Position numbers and translations under genes: made by a program. Under the pieces are notes generated by a model. The model searched no databases. It was not told the origin of the DNA and worked only from the letters and a program-made list of their open reading frames with translations. Positions 59,808 through 64,000 of a DNA stretch of 64,000 bases are shown one piece after another (positions within the stretch are counted from its first letter, which is position 1; every line of letters begins with the position of its first letter). This stretch comes from Methylobacteriaceae bacterium (GTDB lineage: Bacteria; Pseudomonadota; Alphaproteobacteria; Rhizobiales; Beijerinckiaceae). The stretch spans positions 310,001 to 374,000 of the forward strand of contig JACKJC010000004.1 in NCBI GenBank assembly GCA_020638195.1, in the 5' to 3' direction.

Positions 59808-62048
59808 TTAGCCCTTTTCATGGAAATGAGCGTAAACGAGCCGGGCGGTCGCGGCATTCACGCCGGGCGTCTTTTCGAGATCGGCGAGCGCGGCCTGCGA
59901 CACCGCCTTGGCCGTGCCGAAGGCCGCCAGCAGCGCCCGCTTGCGCGCAGGCCCCACGCCCGCGATCTCGTCCAGCGGCGATTTCGTGAATTCCTTCTTG
60001 CGCCGCGCCCGATGCGTGCCGATGGCGAAGCGATGGGCCTCGTCGCGCAGCCGCTGCACAAAATACAGGGCGGGATCGCGTGGGCCCATGCGGAACGGCT
60101 CGCGGCCGGCGACGAAGAACATTTCGCGCCCGGAATCCCGGTCCGCGCCCTTGGCGATGGACACGACGGGAATGTCGGTGACGCCGACATCGGCCATGGC
60201 GGCGCGCGCCGCCTCGAACTGCCCCTTGCCGCCGTCGATGACCACGAGATCGGGGCGGGAGGGGAAGGCGTCGGGGTCGGCCTCTCCCTCTCCCCGCTCG
60301 CGGGGAGAGGGTTGGGGTGAGGGGGCCTGCGACTGGAGCAATCCTGCGGCTTTATTCCCCTCTACGCCCGGCAGCCCCTCACCCTGCCCTCTCCCCGCAA
60401 GCGGGGAGTGGGTTAGACCCGGGCCCTCATCCTGAGGAGCGCCGTCAGGCGCGTCTCGAAGGATGGCGTCGCCCACATTTTCGGCGCGGCCATCCTTCGA
60501 GACGGCGGCTGAAGCCGCCTCCTCAGGATGAGGGTCCGTCGAGGCCGGAACTATGCCCCCCTCCTCTTTCGCCAGCCGCGCGAACCTGCGCCGCAGCACC
60601 TCGCGCATCATCCCGAAATCGTCGCCGGGCGTCAGCTCCTGCGACTTGATGTTGAACGTGCGGTAGTGCGTCTTCATGAAGCCGTTGCGGCCGGCGACGA
60701 TCATCGCGCCGATCGCGTTCGTGCCCATGATGTGGGAATTGTCGTAGACCTCGACGCGGCGGATCGGCCTGTCGATGCCGAAGGCCTGTCCCAACGCGCC
60801 GAGCAGCTTCTCCTGGCTCGCGGCTTCCGCGAGCTTGCGCGACAGCGTCTGGCGGGCATTGGCCGCGGCCTGATCGACAAGCTCGCGCTTCTCGCCCCGC
60901 TGCGGCGCGGCGACCTCCACCTTCCGCCCCGCGCGCGTCGAAAGCGCCGCGCTCAGGACAACGCGCTCGTCGACATCCTCATTCAGCAGCACGAGCGATG
61001 GCGCGGGCCGCTCGTCGTAGAATTGCGCGACGAAGGCGCCCAGAACTTCGGCCTTGGAGAGCGACTTGTCGGCGCGCGGAAAATAGGCGCGATTGCCCCA
61101 GTTCTGGCCGGTGCGGAAGAAGAAGATTTCGACGCAGAACTGGCCGGCCTCTTCCGCGATGGCGAAGACATCCGCCTCCTCGACGCTGCGCGGATTGACG
61201 CCCTGCGAACCCTGGATCGCCGACAGAGCGGCGATGCGGTCGCGCAGGCGCGCGGCGCGTTCGAAATCGAGTTTTTCGGCCGCCTCCCCCATTTCGTGCG
61301 CGAGAAGGTCGCGCACGGCGCGGCTCTTGCCGGAGAGAAAATCATGCGCCTCGCGCACGAGCTCGCCATAGTCCGCGTGCGAGATTTCGCCGGTGCACGG
61401 ACCCGCGCAGCGCTTGATCTGGAACAGCAGACACGGCCGCGTGCGGTTCTCGTAGTAGCTGTCGGTGCACGAGCGCAGAAGGAATGCGCGTTGCAGCGCG
61501 TTGAGCGTGCGCCCCACCGCCTGTGCGCTCGCGAACGGCCCGAAATAATCGCCCTTGCGGTTGCGCGCGCCGCGATGCTTGGCGATCTGCGGCGCGGCGT
61601 GGTCGCGCGTGAGGAGAATATAGGGAAACGACTTGTCGTCGCGCATCAGCACGTTGAAGCGCGGCTTCAATTGCTTGATGAGATTGGTCTCGAGCAGCAG
61701 CGCTTCCGGCTCGGTCTCCGTCGACACGAAGACCATCGACGCGGTCAGCGCGATCATGCGCGCGATGCGATTGGTGTGCCCCTCGCCACGCATGTAGGAG
61801 GCGATACGCTTCTTCACGCTCTTCGCCTTGCCGACATACAGAACCTCGCCGTCGACCGCGATCATGCGATAGACGCCGGGCCCGAAAGGCGCATGCTTCC
61901 AGTATGTGCGGATGACCTCGACGCCGCGCGCCAGCGGCCCCGCCGCCGTCTCGGCCGAAAGGTCGAGATCGATTCCCGGCAGGCTCTGTTCGCTATCGTC
62001 GGAAACGTCGACGTCGTCGGGCGGCGCGTCGACGGGGTGCTTGGTCAT
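59808..62048 (-). CDS. uvrC: Excinuclease ABC subunit C with an in-frame repeat insertion
   Basis: A 746-residue nucleotide-excision-repair nuclease; typical UvrC proteins have about 600-660 residues. GIY-YIG domain: FGPGVYRMIAVDGEVLYVGK and KSVKKRIASYMRG (about residues 54-90). Cys-rich region: CTDSYYENRTRPCLLFQIKRCAGPCTG. UVR domain near 235-275. The RNase H-like nuclease has LVVIDGGKGQFEAA after about residue 600, and helix-hairpin-helix DEIAGVGPARKRALLAAFGTAKAVSQAAL ends it. The extra residues, about 506-590, are encoded by two palindromic repeats (60281-60414 and 60425-60533) in an open frame, just before the nuclease domain. Confidence 0.95.
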   Translation of the reverse strand: MTKHPVDAPPDDVDVSDDSEQSLPGIDLDLSAETAAGPLARGVEVIRTYWKHAPFGPGVYRMIAVDGEVLYVGKAKSVKKRIASYMRGEGHTNRIARMIALTASMVFVSTETEPEALLLETNLIKQLKPRFNVLMRDDKSFPYILLTRDHAAPQIAKHRGARNRKGDYFGPFASAQAVGRTLNALQRAFLLRSCTDSYYENRTRPCLLFQIKRCAGPCTGEISHADYGELVREAHDFLSGKSRAVRDLLAHEMGEAAEKLDFERAARLRDRIAALSAIQGSQGVNPRSVEEADVFAIAEEAGQFCVEIFFFRTGQNWGNRAYFPRADKSLSKAEVLGAFVAQFYDERPAPSLVLLNEDVDERVVLSAALSTRAGRKVEVAAPQRGEKRELVDQAAANARQTLSRKLAEAASQEKLLGALGQAFGIDRPIRRVEVYDNSHIMGTNAIGAMIVAGRNGFMKTHYRTFNIKSQELTPGDDFGMMREVLRRRFARLAKEEGGIVPASTDPHPEEAASAAVSKDGRAENVGDAILRDAPDGAPQDEGPGLTHSPLAGRGQGEGLPGVEGNKAAGLLQSQAPSPQPSPRERGEGEADPDAFPSRPDLVVIDGGKGQFEAARAAMADVGVTDIPVVSIAKGADRDSGREMFFVAGREPFRMGPRDPALYFVQRLRDEAHRFAIGTHRARRKKEFTKSPLDEIAGVGPARKRALLAAFGTAKAVSQAALADLEKTPGVNAATARLVYAHFHEKG
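60281..60414. repeat. Palindromic repeat, family D, inside uvrC
   Basis: CCTCTCCCTCTCCCCGCTCG with complement arms and CCCCTCACCCTGCCCTCTCC with its own hairpin form the element. Translated from the minus strand it gives peptides like PSPQPSPRERGEGE and SPLAGRGQGEGL, recognisable products of this repeat class. Part of an insertion that keeps the uvrC frame open. Confidence 0.85.
60425..60533. repeat. Palindromic repeat, family C copy 3, inside uvrC
   Basis: CCTCATCCTGAGGAGCGCC opens and TCCTCAGGATGAGG closes it. Inner arms TCTCGAAGGATGGC and GCCATCCTTCGAGA pair. It has the same design as copies at 16251-16344 and 41021-41127. Read in the uvrC frame it yields DPHPEEAASAAVSKDGRA and AILRDAPDGAPQDEGP. 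Confidence 0.88.
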
Positions 62049-62101
62049 GGGCTGAGATTTAGACTGATGCGACCGGGATGCAACAGGCCGCCACGACGCG
62101 T

Positions 62102-62866
62102 CTACACCGCCACCGCCGACACCAGCCGCCCGTAATCGGGCTCCTTGCGATGCGTCGTGCGGCGGTAGCTATAGAAGCGCGTCACGTCGGCATATGTGTC
62201 GAGCGCGAGATTCTCGAAACTCGCGACACGCGCCTGTTCCGTGCGAAAACCGATGAAGGCGGGCAGGTCGAACATCTTGTGCTCGGCCTTCACGGACGGC
62301 GAAAAGAAGCGCGCGTGCTCCGGCGATTGCGCGACGAATTGCGCGAAGAATTCCGGTCCCACTTCGTAGCTGTTCGGCCCGATCGTCGGGCCGAGCGCGA
62401 CGATCGTTTCCGCGCGCCGCGCCCCGAGCTTTTCCATCGCTGATATCGTCGCCTCGATCACGCCCGACAACGCGCCCTTCCAGCCGGCATGGCAGGCGCC
62501 GACCACGGCCGCCTTCGGGTCCGCGAACAAAATCATCCCGCAATCCGCGCCCGTCACGCCGAGCGCAAGCCCGGGCGTGGCGGTCGCCAGCCCGTCGCAG
62601 CGCGGGCGCTCTGTCCAGGGCTTGTCGACGACCAGGCAATCCGCCGAATGAATCTGGAACGGCACGAGAAAGCGCTCGGCCGAGACGCCGAGCGTCTCGG
62701 CCATACGCCGCTTGTTCTCCGCGACATTCTCGCGCGCATCGCTCGAGCCGACGCCGCCGTTGAGCGACGCATAGACGCCTTCGCTGACGCCGCCGTTACG
62801 GGTGAAGAAGGCGTGTTTCACGCCGGCCGCCGCGAGCGTCGGGGACTGGATGACAGGCAGGCTCAA
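62102..62866 (-). CDS. pgeF: Multicopper-oxidase-fold (polyphenol oxidase/YfiH) family protein
   Basis: A 254-residue protein of the DUF152/YfiH family. KHAFFTRNGGVSEGVYASLNGGVGSSDA opens it, and the metal-site pattern HSADCLVVDKPW, GADCGMILFADPKAAVVGACHAGWKGALSGVI contains the conserved Cys and His. Family members were called laccase-like; later work linked them to peptidoglycan editing and to purine-nucleoside phosphorylase activity. It overlaps the midA gene upstream by four bases and precedes uvrC. The gene order lgt-midA-pgeF is conserved in alphaproteobacteria. Confidence 0.92.
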   Translation of the reverse strand: MSLPVIQSPTLAAAGVKHAFFTRNGGVSEGVYASLNGGVGSSDARENVAENKRRMAETLGVSAERFLVPFQIHSADCLVVDKPWTERPRCDGLATATPGLALGVTGADCGMILFADPKAAVVGACHAGWKGALSGVIEATISAMEKLGARRAETIVALGPTIGPNSYEVGPEFFAQFVAQSPEHARFFSPSVKAEHKMFDLPAFIGFRTEQARVASFENLALDTYADVTRFYSYRRTTHRKEPDYGRLVSAVAV

Positions 62867-63960
62867 GCGACAGGCTCCTCGATGAAACCGGGCAGCGCCT
62901 CGACCGAGCGCTGCGTGATCGCCATGACCTTGAACAGCCGTCCCATATCCGTGTCCTGCACTTCCGAGATCAGCCGCACGAGGCTCCTCTCGATTTCCTC
63001 GCGCTGCTCGGCGGACGCATTGCGCATCAGCGCCTGCGCGCGCTGCACGATACCGATCTGTCGCAGGAAGAACCCTTGCGTCACCGGCCCATGCACACGC
63101 GCGCCGGCCGCCTTCGCTGCCCGCGCCAACCCCGAGAAATCGATATGCGTCGTCAGATCCGCTTCGCCGGGGCTTTCCAGCGCATCGACATAGGCATGGT
63201 CGCGCATCGCCTGCAGCGTCTCGCCGAGCGCGGTCTGCGAATGGCCGTAATCCACGACGAGCAGCGCTCCGCCCTGTTGCACGATGCGCGCGGCGAGCGT
63301 CATCATGATGCGCTGCCCGACCGCGCCGACCTCGAGCACGACGCCATCGGGCGCGTCGATCGTGAGATGCGGCTCAGTCTGCGCCGCCGCGCCGAACACG
63401 AGTTTTCCCTCGGCGAGGCCCACCTGCCGCTCGCGCCAGCCATCGGGCGTCTTCAGATAATGGCGCGCCGGCAGCGCATCGAAGAATTCATTGGCGAGGA
63501 TGATCGCGGGCCCCGGCGCGATCTCGTCGACCGTCTCTTTCCATTCGACCGTGCGATCGGCGTTTTCCAGCATCCGTTGCTGGCGCGCCTGAAGCGCGGG
63601 GCTCGTTTCCACCATCGTGACCGAGAGATCGGAATAGAAATCCGGCGCCGCGCGCGCCGCGCGCAACGCATCCGCCATCAGCGTGCCGCGCCCCGGCCCG
63701 AGCTCGACCAGCCGCGCCGGCTGCGGCGCGCCCATCAGCCGCCAGGTTTCCGCCGACCACAGGCCCAGAAGCTCGCCGAACATCTGGCTGATCTCGGGCG
63801 AGGTGACGAAATCGCCGTCCGCGCCGAGCGGGTCGCGCGTCATGTAATAGCCGTGCACGGGATGCGACAGGCACAGACCCATGTAGCGCTCTACCGAGAT
63901 TGGCCCGTCCTGCGCGATCATGGCGGCGATTTCGGCGCCGAGGGGATTCATCTCGTTCAT
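62863..63960 (-). CDS. midA: MidA/NDUFAF7-family class I SAM-dependent methyltransferase
   Basis: A 365-residue methyltransferase of the DUF185 family, bacterial relative of the mitochondrial complex I assembly factor NDUFAF7, which methylates an arginine of NDUFS2. GYYMTRDPLGADGDFVTSPEISQMFGELLG and the SAM-binding VELGPGRGTLMADALRAAR are diagnostic; IILANEFFDALPARHYLKT and VVDYGHSQTALGETLQAMRDH follow. Its start overlaps the TGA of the upstream open frame at the window edge, and its end overlaps pgeF. In bacteria the methylated target is not established. Confidence 0.93.
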   Translation of the reverse strand: MNEMNPLGAEIAAMIAQDGPISVERYMGLCLSHPVHGYYMTRDPLGADGDFVTSPEISQMFGELLGLWSAETWRLMGAPQPARLVELGPGRGTLMADALRAARAAPDFYSDLSVTMVETSPALQARQQRMLENADRTVEWKETVDEIAPGPAIILANEFFDALPARHYLKTPDGWRERQVGLAEGKLVFGAAAQTEPHLTIDAPDGVVLEVGAVGQRIMMTLAARIVQQGGALLVVDYGHSQTALGETLQAMRDHAYVDALESPGEADLTTHIDFSGLARAAKAAGARVHGPVTQGFFLRQIGIVQRAQALMRNASAEQREEIERSLVRLISEVQDTDMGRLFKVMAITQRSVEALPGFIEEPVA

Positions 63961-64000
63961 GGCTTCGTCCCCGCTGCTTTGCGGCTGTGAAGGATCAGCC
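63957..64000 (-). CDS. End of an upstream gene, probably lgt
   Basis: A frame on the minus strand enters from the right edge, reads LILHSRKAAGTKP and stops with a TGA that overlaps the midA ATG (ATGA). Conserved gene order in alphaproteobacteria makes prolipoprotein diacylglyceryl transferase (lgt) the likely identity, but 13 residues cannot prove it. Confidence 0.4.
   Translation of the reverse strand, partial: LILHSRKAAGTKP

Noticed and set aside
60528..62135. A 535-residue plus-strand open frame over uvrC
   Set aside because: Antisense to uvrC with composition but no motifs; no ribosome site or family.

Overview
The window is a GC-rich stretch of an alphaproteobacterial chromosome, most likely from a member of the Hyphomicrobiales (Rhizobiales). 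Four things point there. DnaG lacks the cysteines of its zinc-binding domain. RpoD is of the long alphaproteobacterial type with an acidic insert. The order lgt-midA-pgeF, the ELM1-family protein, the TrxB/LysR pair and separate petA-petB-petC genes are typical of the group. Candidate promoters of the EcfG general-stress type (GGAAC-N16/17-CGTT) are present, together with several families of dispersed palindromic repeats common in these genomes. I see no rRNA, phage, insertion sequence or CRISPR array. The one RNA gene is a CAU-anticodon tRNA, probably tRNA-Ile2.

Layout. 0-7 kb: the end of a transglutaminase-like gene, a frameshifted DUF1932-type dehydrogenase pseudogene, an SMP-30 family lactonase, then a tight minus-strand operon of a formyltransferase-like enzyme, a periplasmic solute-binding protein, a very divergent DAACS-fold carrier and a membrane-anchored TAXI-domain protein. 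7-14 kb: core genes pth, rplY/ctc, panB, dnaG, rpoD and the tRNA. 14-23 kb: lipid and thioester metabolism (free-standing biotinyl protein, thiolase-like protein, acyl-CoA dehydrogenase), a metallo-hydrolase, a CX5R phosphatase, a RelE/Xre toxin-antitoxin pair, msrP, ELM1, Lrp and proC. 23-31 kb: a DctPQM TRAP transporter with a TetR regulator, and an overlapping MarR/response regulator/histidine kinase operon. 31-38 kb: acyl-CoA synthetase, a zinc-free MDR reductase, ychF and the cytochrome bc1 operon petABC. 38-46 kb: trmL, hemF, higBA, a PaaI thioesterase, GtrA, YqeY, carA, a methyltransferase between repeat clusters, a lipoprotein and prs. 46-54 kb: a TMEM175-like protein, a stress-type DUF4142 pair, LysR/trxB, mtnP, a globin-coupled cyclase-like protein with GGEQF, and apt. 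54-64 kb: an esterase, a TPM-domain protein, a double MaoC protein, a Crp/Fnr regulator with a DUF2892 partner, and a long minus-strand run lgt-midA-pgeF-uvrC-pgsA-moaD-moaE.

The best candidate for an undescribed system is the four-gene transport operon at 2587-6930. By eye, its carrier has lost the Na+ and substrate motifs of the glutamate/dicarboxylate symporter family, yet it is encoded 1 bp from an extracytoplasmic binding protein and 21 bp from a two-helix membrane protein with a periplasmic TAXI domain. The second most notable observation is uvrC, whose reading frame carries two palindromic repeat elements as an in-frame insertion of about 85 residues just before the nuclease domain. 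A third is a Crp/Fnr regulator with paired cysteines, a palindrome at its stop codon, and a downstream DUF2892 membrane protein that also has paired cysteines.
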